A stretch of 64,000 nt of DNA. Origin: Ctena decussata. Taxonomy: Eukaryota > Mollusca > Bivalvia > Lucinida > Lucinidae. The position numbers and the translations under genes were made by a program. The stretch spans positions 49,407,454 to 49,471,453 of the forward strand of contig OZ022502.1 in the NCBI GenBank assembly GCA_963989385.1, read 5' to 3'. The first letter of the stretch is position 1. Each line of letters opens with the position of its first letter. The notes beneath the pieces were generated by a model, which worked only from the letters and a program-made list of their open reading frames with translations, made no database searches and was not told where the DNA came from. Shown here one piece after another: positions 47,972-59,904 of this stretch.

Positions 47972-48026
47972 GCTGCTTTGTTGCCAGGGCGTGCCCAGCC
48001 CACAGGAGCCAGAGATAGTAGTCAAG
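47972..48026 (+). CDS. BIR-domain protein, probable fourth coding exon
   Basis: A 55-bp open stretch between a good acceptor (ACTTTTATCACAACAG) and a good donor (CAAG|GTAAGC) that starts in phase 0, as required by the end of the BIR exon. It encodes AALLPGRAQPTGARDSSQ and one extra base. It is GC-richer than its surroundings. Its short length means chance cannot be excluded; phase agreement and both splice signals support it. Confidence 0.65.
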
Positions 48027-49871
48027 GTAAGCCTGTTGCTGGAGTCATGGTCATACTGAAAATAAAGGTATCAGGGGAGGTAAATACATATCAAAGAGGA
48101 TATTCATTTATTTCAGTGAAGGATTGAATTCAGATTCACCAAATGAACACAGAAAGCAGTATTTTCATGACTTGCATAGCCATGAGTGAAAAAAAATCAA
48201 GATTTCCATTTCTTTTGTGCTTCAAAACGGGAATAACTTACTCTCTTGTTGACCCACCCCAGCAAGTGGTTTTTCAAAGTTTATACTTAAAGGATAAAAA
48301 ATCAGCAAATTCCACTTACCTAGTTCAATTTCATACCATTTCTCGTAGACAGATTTGTCCAGTAGAATTTTAAAAATTCACTGGCATGCTTTCAAGCTTG
48401 GAAAATAATCTCTTGCAATGTATTTTTTTCATTTTCAAAATGGCCGCCTCGGAGTGACCAGTTTTGCTGTAGGGGTTGCAAGTTTCAAGCACATTCTTGA
48501 AAATTACCATTTCATATAAAATTAACATGAAATCAGTTCTGACAGAAGAATCGGTTCTTATATTTTATAGCAGTTATTTTCAAAAGAAGTATCTTTTAGG
48601 AAAACAAAAAGACGTGCATGTGTAGCTGACACTGCAATCAACCCTTTGCTGAAATGATCATATTTCAAAAAGGATCAGGTGATTAGTGATGACATCATTT
48701 CTGTTGTGATGTCATAATAGGTGGTTCCCAGCTTAATAAAAATTAAAATGAACCTCATCAAAGACTGGAGACCAGAAGGGATTTTTTACCATTCGAAAAC
48801 CCACCGCCAAACAATAAATGATAAAAATTGACAAGAGAGGTCATGCAAAATGCTGCAAGTCAGTTTTTAGCTACAAGAAATGGTTTTGGGTATGTAAAAT
48901 CTAAAATTTTGATATTTAAGCATCTTTAAAGAAAAAAGTTCCACTAAAAACCACTTGCTGGAGTTGGTCAACAAGAGAGTAGTTTCTGCTTGTGTGTTAA
49001 ACCATCTGCAGTGTCCTACATGTTTAATGGGTATGATGTTGGAGTTTGCATTTAGAAATAGCTTTGACTGACTATAATGAATGGTTATACTGAAAATTGA
49101 GATGTTAGAAGGCCCATAGACAGTACAGCTGGCCTGAAGCCGCTTGCACAAAATACATAACATCAGCATCATCCCCACTTGTGGATGTACATAGTATGAC
49201 TTCTAGCAAAGATCATTAATTTTCAGTTGTCTACCGAAGGAAAAAATTGGAATAATTTCCACAAATCAGACTTTATAAAGAGTGAAAAATAATGGTGAAA
49301 CTTGATTTTGATTTTCAATGTCACTGAGAAATGGCAGTATTTCATCAAAAAGCATAAAAGAAAGAGCACTTTGTATTTTAGTTCCATAAGTAGGCCACTA
49401 TAGTAGAAAGGAACTTGTTTGAGCAAGCATAGCCTGGCATGCTTAGATCTTTCCTGTAGGTATCTGTAGTCTTGCCAATAACATTTGACATATTGGATGA
49501 TACAGGATGAGTAACGCTTATATAAAATTTTCAAGCTCTGCTTCTTTTTGAAGGTTTGTGTCTGTACAACTCCTCCTACAGTCTTGAAAGATAAACTTTA
49601 ACGTAATAGTTTGCCTCAGACATAGCTTAACATTAGGAATTTTGATCAGACTATCTTTTTACGACAGTAATGACATCTATATTCTATGCAGTAATGCCTA
49701 TTTTTGGGTTTCAAAATTTCCCTCTGCAGTGTTCGAGCTTACAACTTATGAACAGGCTTAAACCTCCGAGACGTTTTACTGGTTAAGTAGTTACTAACAA
49801 GCCTACATACATGCACAATTATTTCAATGTGTGCACATTTAGTACATAGGCAACCATACTGATCTTCTCAG
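48027..49871. repeat. Intron with a large diverged inverted repeat (about 48190-49000)
   Basis: Left arm about 48190-48360 and right arm about 48850-49000 are inverted copies sharing CTCTTGTTGACC, CCAGCAAGTGGTTTTT and ATACCATTTC/ATTTCTTGTAG-like phrases. Between them lie CAAAATGGCCGCC and AT-rich sequence. It resembles a non-autonomous element with long arms. 49000-49871 shows nothing further. Confidence 0.55.
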
Positions 49872-50016
49872 GAGCTGCAATAGTGTAGTTTATGTTTTAG
49901 ATTACCAATCCAGGGACCGCAAGTTCGATCCCGTACTACTTTGGTCTTTGGGATGAGACTTTTAAAGACCCCATCTCTGTATGATGTGTTGCTGGGACGT
50001 TAAACTTGAGTTCACT
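49872..50016 (+). mobile_element. SINE family 3, copy B (tRNA-derived)
   Basis: Head GAGCTGCAATAGTGTAG (A box) and AAGTTCGATCCCG (B box); end GGGACGTTAAACTTGAGTT as in the copy at 32684. Flanks CTGATCTTCTCAG and CTGATCTTTCAG form a target duplication of about 12 bp with one indel. Confidence 0.75.
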
Positions 50017-50532
50017 CTGATCTTTCAGATTTATAAGAACAATGCACATGCCTTTAACATACGGCTCATTGTTGTATGGGCAGGCAGCTGACGTAAACCT
50101 AATATATTAATGTTGTAAGAAGAGTGACACTTATTTCAAAGTTACAAATGAATTCACAAATCTGTGTAAAGAAGATTGGTGTTTTGGTCTACCATTTTCA
50201 ACAGTATTTCAGTCATTTCAACCCAAAAGGTAAATATGTGAATCATGATGTCAGAGGATGAACTAATTGAGAGGCTAGAGAACAATTATGACACAAGTTG
50301 GACTCTCACCCATTACTGTTATTGACTTCCATATTATGATTAAATAAGGAAAGACACCAAACATGAAGGTAGGACATACACAATGTGAGAAATTGACAAA
50401 ATTTTGAATCACAAAAACACTTTTCCTTCTTCCCTAAATGTGAGATTCTAACAATACCGAATAGTGGCTTCAAGGATAAATTAATTGCATGACATTTCCC
50501 ATGGTTTTTATTGGACTAATTTATCCTTATAG

Positions 50533-50810
50533 AGAGCCGGGCCGCGTAGCGCAATCGGTAGGACACCTGACTCATAAGTCAGAGGTCCTGGGTTCGAAAC
50601 CCGGTCTGGCCACATACTTCCGTTTCTCCTTCCGCTGACTCAAGAAGGGCAGTTGTCAGTTACTGGCGAAAGTATGTGCACTTAGTACTGGTTAACCGCT
50701 TAGGAGGTCTAAGCCTGCCCAGGAATAGTGTGGTTAGGTTAACTGACCGTTCCGACATGACCATAGTTGTTTACCGTGGATGTTAAGCTATAAATCAATC
50801 AATCAATCAA
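50533..50810 (+). mobile_element. SINE family 1, copy D with perfect 12-bp duplication
   Basis: TTATCCTTATAG is repeated at 50521-50532 and 50811-50822. The head reads GCGTAGCGCAATCGG and GGTTCGAAACC (one B-box change), anticodon region CTCATAA, tail (AATC)n instead of (ACCA)n. Confidence 0.95.
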
Positions 50811-51147
50811 TTATCCTTATAGTACTTGTCATTTCATTCTTATAGGACTTGTCATTAGCGTAAAGAGAGTTTTTTATTCACATTACTATAGCCTTCTGAT
50901 GGCAAACTTATATGCTGGTTGCCATTTGATGGACACTTATTGTTTCACCACCATGTGCTTAGGATTAACAACACCATAGCTTGCTTTTGTTTCTTTTGCA
51001 TCAGACAAGTTGGTACAGGCACAGACTGGATGGCTGGAAGTATGGGATGGGATGGGTGGGGCAGGATAGAACAGGTTGGGTTAGGGTTGGCTGGGATGGT
51101 CCTTGTAAAAATACCTCCAGGCACTGACGGAATATATGACTTGTGAA

Positions 51148-51855
51148 GACTGATCATTTAGCTATGTACAGTGGAAGACTGATCATTTAGCTATTTAGAC
51201 TGATCATTTAGCTATGTACAGTGGAAGACTGATCATTTAGCTATGTACAGTGGAAGACTGATCATTTAGCTATGTAGACTGATCATTTAGCTATGTACAG
51301 TGGAAGACTGATCATTTAGCTATGTAGACTGATCATTTAGCTATGTACAGTGGAAGACTGATGATTTAGCTATGTAGACTGATCATTTAGCTATGTACAG
51401 TGGAAGACTGATCATTTAGCTATGTACAGTGGAAGACTGATCATTTAGCTATGTAGACTGATCATTTAGCTATGTACAGTGGAAGACTGATGATTTAGCT
51501 ATGTAGACTGATCATTTAGCTATGTACAGTGGAAGACTGATGATTTAGCTATGTAGACTGATCATTTAGCTATGTACAGTGGAAGACTGATCATTTAGCT
51601 ATGTAGACTGATCATTTAGCTATGTAGACTGATCATTTAGCTATGTAGACTGATCATTTAGCTATGTACAGTAGAAGACTGATCATTTAGCTATGTAGAC
51701 TGATCATTTAGCTATGTACAGTGGAAGACTGATGATTTAGCTATGTAGACTGATCATTTACCTATGTACAGTGGAAGACTGATCATTTAGCTATGTACAG
51801 TGGAAGACTGATCATTTAGCTATGTAGACTGATCATTTAGCTATATACAGTGGAT
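51148..51855. repeat. Two-length minisatellite (29-bp and 21-bp units)
   Basis: About 28 units are built on GACTGATCATTTAGCTATGTA (21 bp, S); in 15 units it is extended by CAGTGGAA (29 bp, L). The order is L S LL S L S L S LL S L S L S L SSS L S L S LL S L, so the basic period is an L+S pair of 50 bp with LL and SSS irregularities. A GATGATTT variant appears only in S units. The array lies in a presumed intron and ends abruptly on both sides. Confidence 0.9.
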
Positions 51856-52181
51856 CTAAACATTCTACCGTATTACCTTTAATGCTCTCTCCATTTGTTG
51901 CTTTCTTTTAGCATGTTTGATTCATGTAGTCCTAAAAGAGGGTGAATAAATAGACATACAAAATAGTTTGTTTTGTTTACTTCATTGACTTAATGAGCCT
52001 GAAGATTGAGCCTAAAGCATCTGAATAAACAGAGTAAACCAAGATTAAGGTGGTTGGGTAATCTTCCTTGTTTATGACCATTTTTACAAAGGGGAACAAC
52101 TTTTGTGACTTCTGTTTGCTTTCCTGAATGACATAGTCGGTATAAACTGACGTCATAGGGAGCAGATCTGTTTCTTTAATT

Positions 52182-52617
52182 GAGCCGCAACACAAGAAAA
52201 CCAACAAAGTGGTTGTGTGCCCAGCGCAGACTCAGATCAGCCTGGGCATCCACCCAGTCTGATCAGAGTCTTCGCTGTTGGCATGGAGGTAGCTTAGATC
52301 CTTAGCTACCAGGGCTCAGCCTAGAGGGTGATTTGGGAGAAATAGTCTCCCTAAGCTGGCTCACTTCTCCCTATTTTGAGCTTAGGGAGAAGGAAAATGT
52401 ATAGAACATATAGGGAAAGCCAAAATTTGGACAAAAACATCTCCCTAAAGTTCAGAGAATGTCACAATACTTCTCCCTCTCTGAAAGCTCAAGGCTGACC
52501 CCTGACTACCCTTTAAGCACATAGCGAAGAGTCTGAGCAGACTAGGCGGATGCCCAGGCTGATCTGAGTCAGTGCTGGGCGCACAACCACTTTGTTGGTT
52601 TTCTCGTGTCTCGGCTC
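52182..52617. mobile_element. Foldback element with long inverted arms
   Basis: The arms, about 75-110 bp, start GAGCC(G)..ACA and share AGAAAACCAACAAAGTGGTT, CAGATCAGCCTGGGCATCC. The interrupted host repeat is intact at 37741-37935, confirming insertion. Related partial copies are at 3022-3197 and 47353-47530. Confidence 0.8.
52310..52504. mobile_element. Nested CAGGG-ended MITE inside the foldback element
   Basis: Ends CAGGGCTCAGCCT and CAGGGGTCAGCCT (complement of right end), with GGGAGAA motifs inside both ends; flanked by CTAC. Removing it gives CTTAGCTACCCTTTAAG, a continuous loop of the outer foldback. CAGGG ends suggest a hAT-type element. Confidence 0.65.
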
Positions 52618-53301
52618 AATTGATCCTTATTGAAAAGGGTGGCAAAACTGAAAATGGCGGAGCTGCTTCCTCTAAAAGTGTACCCACTCACCTTAAGGGT
52701 AGTGTTGTCAGGGTCGTCACTGTTTACTATTGTGCCATCTTATACACATTAACTGGAAGTAAATTACTTTGCTCAAAAAGGATAATTACAAGTATTGGTG
52801 GTATTGTAATATGGGAGATAATTATTATGGTATTGAAATGCAGTACAGCTTTTAAGAGTTTTAGAAGACCACAATAATTATTAGTCACATTTGCTTTTTA
52901 AATGTGGGAAGCAGTATTTTACACCAATAGCAAGGCCAAAAAATGATAGCTGCACTAGGTAATTATTATGCCCATGACATCCAAATCACACTTTACCCTG
53001 GTATGAAAATAAGGGAGATGGCCTGCTGCTGTCATTTAACCAACTGGAGCTCAAAAGGAGAGGTGTGTGTAAACTGTGTTGACCCAGATCAGACTGCTTC
53101 TGAACAGTGAAGGCGTGGGTCATGAATGTGTACATTGTACAATTAGATTGGTCCCCAGAATATGACATACTTAGCTTGCAGTATTTTTTTGCCTCATCTG
53201 CAAGCAGTCAAGTTATAGATGTTCGCAATATAAACTTTTATGGACTTTCCCGGTTTTACTCTGTGACCACCCACAGGCAGGTGTTTCATGAAATTTGTGT
53301 T

Positions 53302-55723
53302 TTTATGCCCCCGCCACGAAGTGGGGAGGGGCATATAGTTTTGCCCTTGTCCGTCCGTGCATACGTCCGTCCGTCCGTCACACTTTGTAGTACTGTTCGT
53401 CTCCGCAACTCCTCCTACAATATTTGAAGCAAGGAGTTGAAACTTGCAACACAGTTCAGACATACACTGAACATGTGCATAAAGGAAACAGAACTTTGAT
53501 TCAGATCTTTATTGCAGAATTATGTCCCCTTGAATAACATACATATTTTGAGCATATTTCACACTTGCAGTACTGTTTGTGTCTCTGCAACTCCTTCTAC
53601 AGTATTTGATGCAGGGAGTTGAAACTTGCAACACAGTTCCGACATGCACTGAACATCTGCATAAAGGAAACAGAACTTTGATTCAGGTCTTAATTGCAGA
53701 ATTATGTCCCCTTGAATAACATACATATTTCGAACATATTTTACACTTGTAGTACTGTTCTTGTCTCCACAACTCCTCCTACAGTATTAGATGCAGGGAG
53801 TTGAAACTTGCAGCACAGTTCAGACATGCATTGAACATGTGCATAAAGGAAACAGAACTTTGATTCTGGTCTTAATTGCAGAATTATGTCCCCTTGAATA
53901 ACATACATATTTTGAACATATTTCAATGGCTTATATACAAGCTCACCTTTTGTTGTGGCCCTAGCGGCCTCATTTATGAACTGATTTTTATATAAGGTCA
54001 CAGCTATACTGAACAAAAAAAGAAACGTTACATGCACTTTCAATGCACATTTTCTTTGAACTGAATTAAGATTTTGCCAGTTCTATTTTATATCTAACTG
54101 ACAAAAAGTATCTGTATCTCAGAAAATGAATATCACAACAAAAGCTGCGAGATTATTGTCGGCAGATCAGTTTGATTCAACGAGGGGTCAGAATTTGAAA
54201 GTGCTATTTTGAGGTGCTTTTCGAAGACCCGTATTTCACTCAAGTAATCAGCCCATGTGAGCAAGTCACCTCTGAGACGTTTACCAGGCACTAGTTGTTA
54301 CAAAAACGGTCCAATTTGTCGCTTCCAAAGAGTTGATCAGAGAAGCACAAGGCTTGGAAAATTGCTTTCCATGACACTTGACTCTGACTTTCATGCTATG
54401 CACTGAAACTCCCATAGACAATGCAAGGTGATATACCATTGACAATTAACCAGTTTGATCAAACTTTTGCATCTTGAACCATTGTCAGGAGAAGCGGGAA
54501 TAAGATCCATGAATTAAACTTGAAAATTTTATTGAAACGTACTGGTAAATCGGAATAAATGATTTGCTATACTTGTAATTGCAAGGGAGACAATTTCAAA
54601 GACACAGCATTTTTAACATCTTATTTCTTTGAGCTGCTGATAAATGTCATAAGGTTCATAAGGTATTTTATTGGCGGTTACAAGGCAAATCCGAAAGTGC
54701 AAAAATTTAAGCGCTTGTGCATGCGCATCGAGCGTTTCACATTGTCTGTGGTGTGTTCAGTCAAAGTGGAATAATTCTGTAACAATTAATGCAAATCAAA
54801 AACCGATTAGTTCGTAAAGTTGTCTTACGTCTGGCACATAGGAAAATAACGTATCGTTACTTGAAAATATTGTTCTTTAGCTTAAAATTCATGAATAATC
54901 TATGTAACGTTTCTTTTTTTGTTCAGTATATATTGAGTATGATATTACCTTGAAGAAGTTTGCGTTTCAAGTTGGAAGAATCAAGGTCAAGGTCACAGTT
55001 GCTATTTTCCGAAAAACTTGGGCATCGCTCTAGCGCTTTTATTTATGGATCGATTTTGATATAACTTCACACAAATGTTAAGTATGACAATATCTTGAAT
55101 AAATTACCATTTCAGCACTGCAGGTTCAAGGTCAAGGTCACAGTCGCTATTTTTAGAAAAATCTTTATAATCCCTCAAGCCCTTTTATTCATTGACAGAT
55201 TTTGATGTAATATCACCCAAATGATTAGTGTGACAATATCTTGGAAAATTTCGCGATCCAGAATTTTAGGGTCAAGGTCAAGTCACGGTTGCTATTTTTA
55301 GAAAATACGTTGTCATCCCTCTGGAATGATTTTGACATAACTTTACACAAATATTTAGCATGGCAATATCTGGGACAAATTTACGTTTCAGCATTGTCCA
55401 TCCAAGGTCAAGGTCACAGATGCTATTATAGGTACATGTAAAACTTTGCCAAGGTTCTAGTACCTTTATTTGTTAACTGATTTTGATATAACTTCACACA
55501 AATATTAAGTATGACAATTTTCTTAGACAAGTTCACCTTTCAGGGTTGTAGAGCCAAGGTGAAGGTCACAGATGCTTTTTCTTAGGAAAAATTTTGTCAT
55601 CCCTTGAGCACCTTCACTATTGACAGATTTTGATTATAATTTCACACAAACACCTCTTAATACATTACTCATCTAGTGAGGCATATGGCGGGGGCATTCA
55701 TCACCTTTAGTGATTGTCTAGTT
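53302..55723 (+). mobile_element. Group II element with two core types
   Basis: The 5' hairpin is TTATGCCCCCGCCAC / GTGGGGAGGGGCATATAG. First come three units of about 175-185 bp (CAACTCCTCCTACA, GAGTTGAAACTTGCA, AATTATGTCCCCTTGAATAA), then from about 54960 five units of about 145 bp (GGTCAAGGTCACAG, GCTATTTTTAGAAAA). The 3' end is GGCGGGGGCATT, the hairpin ATCACCTTTAGTGAT and TGTCTAGTTTT. A TA-flanked transposon lies at the junction. Confidence 0.8.
54009..54926. mobile_element. Non-autonomous Tc1/mariner-type element
   Basis: TA flanks both ends (54007-54008, 54927-54928). Inverted ends begin CTGAACAAAAAAAGAAACG and match for about 25 bp. 918 bp with no recognisable transposase motif; the short ORF at 54559-54774 is not similar to anything recognised. 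Confidence 0.8.
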
Positions 55724-55755
55724 TTGTTTATTTTCTGATTTTCGGTGCTTATTTT

Positions 55756-56797
55756 TTATGCCCCCGCATCATATGATGCGGGGGGCATATAGTATTTCGG
55801 TTGTGCGTACGTGCTTACATGTGTACATTATTACTTACGTATGTACGTACATACGTATGTATGTCCGTCTGTAGGTACGTACGTCTGTCCATCCGTATGT
55901 ACGTGATCCTGTTAGACTCAGGTTAACATTTTTGTAAGAGGTAGATTTCAGGGTTCCTATTATTGTACCAACCTGAAATTTTGTATGGGGATATATATTC
56001 ATAAGTACAACAAGAATACACAAGAATCAGGGTATGATGATCCATATGTCACGGTTCACTGACTTCGGACTTAGGCTAATTTTGCAAGGTTAACATTTTT
56101 GTAAGAGGTAGATTTCAGGGTTCCTATTATTGTAGGGCCTTGAAATTTTGTATGAGGGTTTATGTTTATAAGTACAACAGGAATTCGCAAGAATGAGGGC
56201 AGAATGATCCATATGTCATGGTCCACTGACTTCGGGCTAATTTTGGAAGGTTAAGATTTTTGTAAGAGATAGATTTAAGGGTGCCTTTTATTGTACCAAC
56301 CTGAAACTTTGTAAGAGGATTAATATCTATAAGTACAACAGGAATTTACAAGAATCAGGTCATGATGATCCATATGTCATGGTCCACTGACTTCGGACTT
56401 GAGCCAAATTTGGAAGGTTTAGATTTTTGTAAGAGGTAGATTTTAGAGTTCCGATTATTGTAGCAACTTGAAATTTGTATGAGGATAAATATCTATAAGT
56501 ACAACAGGAATTTACAAGAATCAGGTTGTCAGGGTCCACTGACTTGGTTTCTAACCATGTTCTGTAATACACAATATTTATATTTTGGCCATACAGTGAC
56601 TCTGAAACTGTATAAAGGGCTGCAGTTTGTGTCACATTTCAAACGTTGGGCAATACTTTGCCTATAGCCTTTTATATTTTACAAGTCTGCCTCTATGAAC
56701 ATTCTTATTCCACAAGTGCCAGTACCTTAATCAAGGCACCAACTTACTCAAGGCACTAGGCAGGGGCATCTGTGTACTATGGACACATTTCTTGTTT
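55756..56797 (+). mobile_element. Group II element with ~165-bp units
   Basis: The 5' hairpin is TTATGCCCCCGCATC / GATGCGGGGGGCATATAG, followed by a purine-pyrimidine GTAC/GTAT-rich stretch (55800-55905). Four units carry AAGAGGTAGATTTCAGGGTT, AAGTACAACAGGAATT and CCATATGTCATGGTCCACTG. The 3' end is GGCAGGGGCATC, hairpin-like TGTGT..ACACA and TTTCTTGTTT. Confidence 0.8.
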
Positions 56798-56999
56798 GTT
56801 AGCAAAATCGTTTTTGATAAGAAAGAAAAATAAAGACATTTGACAACCTCTGTCTAGTTTAACCTGTTCATGTCTGGATACCCATAAAAGGGACATTGGC
56901 AAACGGTGTAGAACCCGATCAGATGCCACAAATGTGGCATCTCATCTGGGTCTGCACTGTTTGCCTTAAATTTTGAATTTCTTTTTTAAAAGATAAATC

Positions 57000-57200
57000 G
57001 GAGCCCTGGTAGCTCAGTGGGTTAAGCACTGGCCTACTGATCTAGCAGACGTGGGTTCGAGCCCTGCTTGAGGCGAGAATACCATAAACGGGGTTCCATT
57101 GCACACAGCCTTTCATTATCACCCTCCCATCATCCTGATATGACTGAAATACTGTTGAAAAGGATGTAAAATTTCAAGTCATCCATCCATCTATCTATTT
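57000..57200 (+). mobile_element. SINE family 2, copy B
   Basis: Head GGTAGCTCAGTGGGTTAAGC (A box) and GGGTTCGAGCCC (B box), body CACACAGCCTTTCAT, tail (CATC)n. AAAGATAA flanks both sides (56989-56996, 57201-57208). Confidence 0.9.
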
Positions 57201-57600
57201 AAAGATAACTTCAATAAGAATAAACTAAGCCTGACACCCCTTAAATTGGAAATGGCCCTGTCCAAAGAGACAGGTAGAAGAATCCACTCACCATCACTGA
57301 GTACATTTAGTGCTCATGGAACTAAACCATGCGGAAATGAGATGAAATTAGTGTTTATGTAATGCTGGGATATTTACTAGGAGTAGATTGTACTTATCGA
57401 GACAAAGTAAAGCAAAAGGCAAAACTACATGTTACTTCATACACCTAATTCAAACTAATCCAGCAAAAACACACACAGAAAAAAAAAAAAAAAACTTGGT
57501 GTACAAGAGTATTAAAAGGAAGCACTTCAGGACTAAGTACGGACTATGTCAAGTGCAAATTTCATTTCATATCATACATCACTCCTTCCTGCCTTGAAGT

Positions 57601-58034
57601 GGCACTTTTAACGAGTGCATCAGCACAATATATTACTGATAGAGAGATTCAAAATTCTCTGTCTTGACTGTGCAGCCAAAATATTTCTTGATGATACAAA
57701 AAAAAAATGTGACAATTGATACGAGCGTGACATTGAAAAAAATTGGCCCATCTGAAACAGCAATGACATACGTAGACAATGATTTTTGAAGGAGAAAAAG
57801 AGTTTTTCAGTGAAACATTCTGAGGCAAACTGTGACAAAAAAAATATATGACCAAAATATGTTTTGATGATACAGCAAAAAAGTGTGACAAGTGTAATGA
57901 TGAAAGAAAAATTGCCCATTCCTGGTCTGAAACAACTGTGACATTTGTAAATTGTGTATTTTAGAATCATGATCCAGGGGAAAAAAACTGTATAAAATCA
58001 GAGTTGATAGAGATTTTCCTGAAATCTGCAGCAA
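57601..58034. repeat. Diverged direct duplication of about 180 bp
   Basis: Phrases such as TTGATGATAC, GTGTGACAA..TG, AAAAATTGGCCCAT/AAAATTGCCCATT and TCTGAAACA recur at about 57690-57790 and 57870-57950. The minus-strand open frames here reflect this low-complexity duplication; no gene is supported. Confidence 0.5.
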
Positions 58035-58059
58035 ATTATCAAATTAATATAAGCTTCCA

Positions 58060-59045
58060 TGGACATTGTCTGGCTGGAGTACTGGAACTAGGGTCCTTGG
58101 ACATTGTCCACGGACTGTCCACTCAGTCTCTGGATGTTTTTTTCTCTACATCTTATTTGGTAAAGAGTTAAAGCAATCCAACTAAACTGAATGCATAAAT
58201 GCAGTTCACAATGCATGTCATTTATATTTCATGACATGCAATCCCAAGAATGCCCAGAGTCAATGATAGACATATTGTCTCTGGGCCGTCTGCCTTACAG
58301 GCAGATCCCATGAAAACAAATTATATTGTTTTTCATATTGTCCTGTTGTATTCTGTATATAACATTTTGAAAAATTATCACTAATTGGTGTCCAAAGTGT
58401 TATCAAATTATAATTAAAAATGCCAAATGGTAAGTTCTAGGTGGAAACCTAGAAGGTGTTTATTGTTTTCTTGTCTACTTAGTAATTAATTTGGATAACT
58501 ATATTTTTTTACTTAAATTTAAAGGGAGGCTACTTTAACTTATGTTTTAACCAAATCATACTGGACGATGTCCATGTCCAGACTGTCCACTGAGACCATG
58601 GATAATGTCCACTGAATCCATGGACATTGTCCAGACTGGCTGGTCTCACTGGACTTTGTTCAGATTCGGGTCGGGCTGCGTAGCGCAGTCAGTAGGGCAC
58701 CTGACTTATAAGTCAGAGGTCCTGGGTTTGATACCCAGTCTGGCCGCATACTTCCGTTTCTCCTTCTGCTGATTCAAGAAGGGCAGTTGTCAGATACTGG
58801 CAAAAATATGTGCACTTAGTACTGGTTAACCGCTTAGGAGGTCTAAGCCTGCCTAGGAATTGTGTGGTTAGGTTAACTGACCGTCCCGACATAACCATAG
58901 CTGTTTACCATGGATGTAAAGCAACAAATCAATCAATCAATCCATTGTCCAGATTGTCCATGGACATTGTCCAGACTCCACTGAGTCCATGGTAAATGAC
59001 CACTGAGTCAATGTTTAGGGAGTCCTGAGTCAGTGGACTTCGTAC
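58060..59045. repeat. Clusters of TGGACATTGTCCA palindrome repeats
   Basis: Two clusters (58060-58130; 58560-58665 and 58945-59045) repeat variants of CCATGGACATTGTCCAGACT and CACTGAGTCCATGG, which are partly self-complementary. The right cluster is split by SINE copy E. The middle is AT-rich without genes. Confidence 0.6.
58667..58944 (+). mobile_element. SINE family 1, copy E
   Basis: Head GCGTAGCGCAGTCAGTAGG and a changed B box GGTTTGATACC, anticodon region CTTATAA; body intact; tail (AATC)n. TTGT(T/C)CAGATT flanks it (58656-58666, 58945-58955). The most diverged of the five copies. Confidence 0.93.
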
Positions 59046-59346
59046 AGACAGCATTATAATCATAATTTTGTCCCAACTATTATTTATCTGCTCCTGAAAC
59101 AGACCTGAAATGGATTTTTATGAAATATATAACAGATTTTCAAAGCAATAATAACTTCCATTGATGCTGTAATTTTTGTCACAAGGAGGTTATCTGTCCC
59201 TGTTTTGGGGCTATATATATGTGTGAAATCATGAACAAAAAGTCTATAAAAGGTTTGCAGTGGCAGAGTATTATGGGTATTATGCAGTCATTTACAATGC
59301 TATTATTTTTTTTCTTTCATCCAATTTTCATAATTAAATTCTCCAG

Positions 59347-59405
59347 GCGGCTCAAGGGAACAAGTCCACAACATGCTCTACCTGGCATCAAGTCTGTCCA
59401 TTTGA
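59347..59405 (+). CDS. Weak candidate for a terminal exon of the BIR gene
   Basis: After a T-rich tract and CTCCAG an open stretch begins in the phase left by the exon at 47972-48026 and encodes G-G-S-R-E-Q-V-H-N-M-L-Y-L-A then SSLSI and a TGA stop. It is GC-richer than its surroundings. There is no polyadenylation signal soon after, the intron would be 11.3 kb, and nothing in the peptide is recognised. It may equally be chance. Confidence 0.25.
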
Positions 59406-59904
59406 AGATGATGGCAGCTGATTTCTTATTATGGTGCCAAACACTACATTTTTTAGCTTGTTGAAAATTGAACACAATTAAGCAAGCTCATGTTGTATTA
59501 ACTTCTTTGACTTTAGATTAAAAAAAAAATAACTATGCAAGATACAAAGATACATCTATATCCATTGCCAGGGCACAGACCTTTCATATCAGGTATCTCC
59601 CTGCGTCATGGTGTGCTTATCAAATACTAAAAAAGTATTCACATGAAATACAATACATGTATTTATCTTCAGACTATAGTTTGGCTAGTCATGAATAATG
59701 ATGTAATATATATCTGACTTACAATTTAAAGTATAATAAGAAGCAGTGTCATATCCAATGTATTATTAAGCACATAAATACAGATTTTATGCTCTCCTCA
59801 TTTTCAGTAAGAACTTGCAATAATAGAGTAAATCAGTTCATATTTGTTAAGAAATTGGGGACCAAGTCATTCTTTTTTTTTCCGCTTTCAAATTCTACAG
59901 AATG

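Noticed and set aside
50919..51146. 75-codon frame with Gly/Trp-rich GTGTDWMAGSMGWDGWGR
   Set aside because: Low-complexity GGGATGG-type DNA read in frame; no splice context or homology recognised.
55800..55905. Promoter or Z-DNA element from the alternating GTAC/GTAT stretch
   Set aside because: It is the leader of a group II element, equivalent to the GTCC leaders of others; no independent evidence of function.
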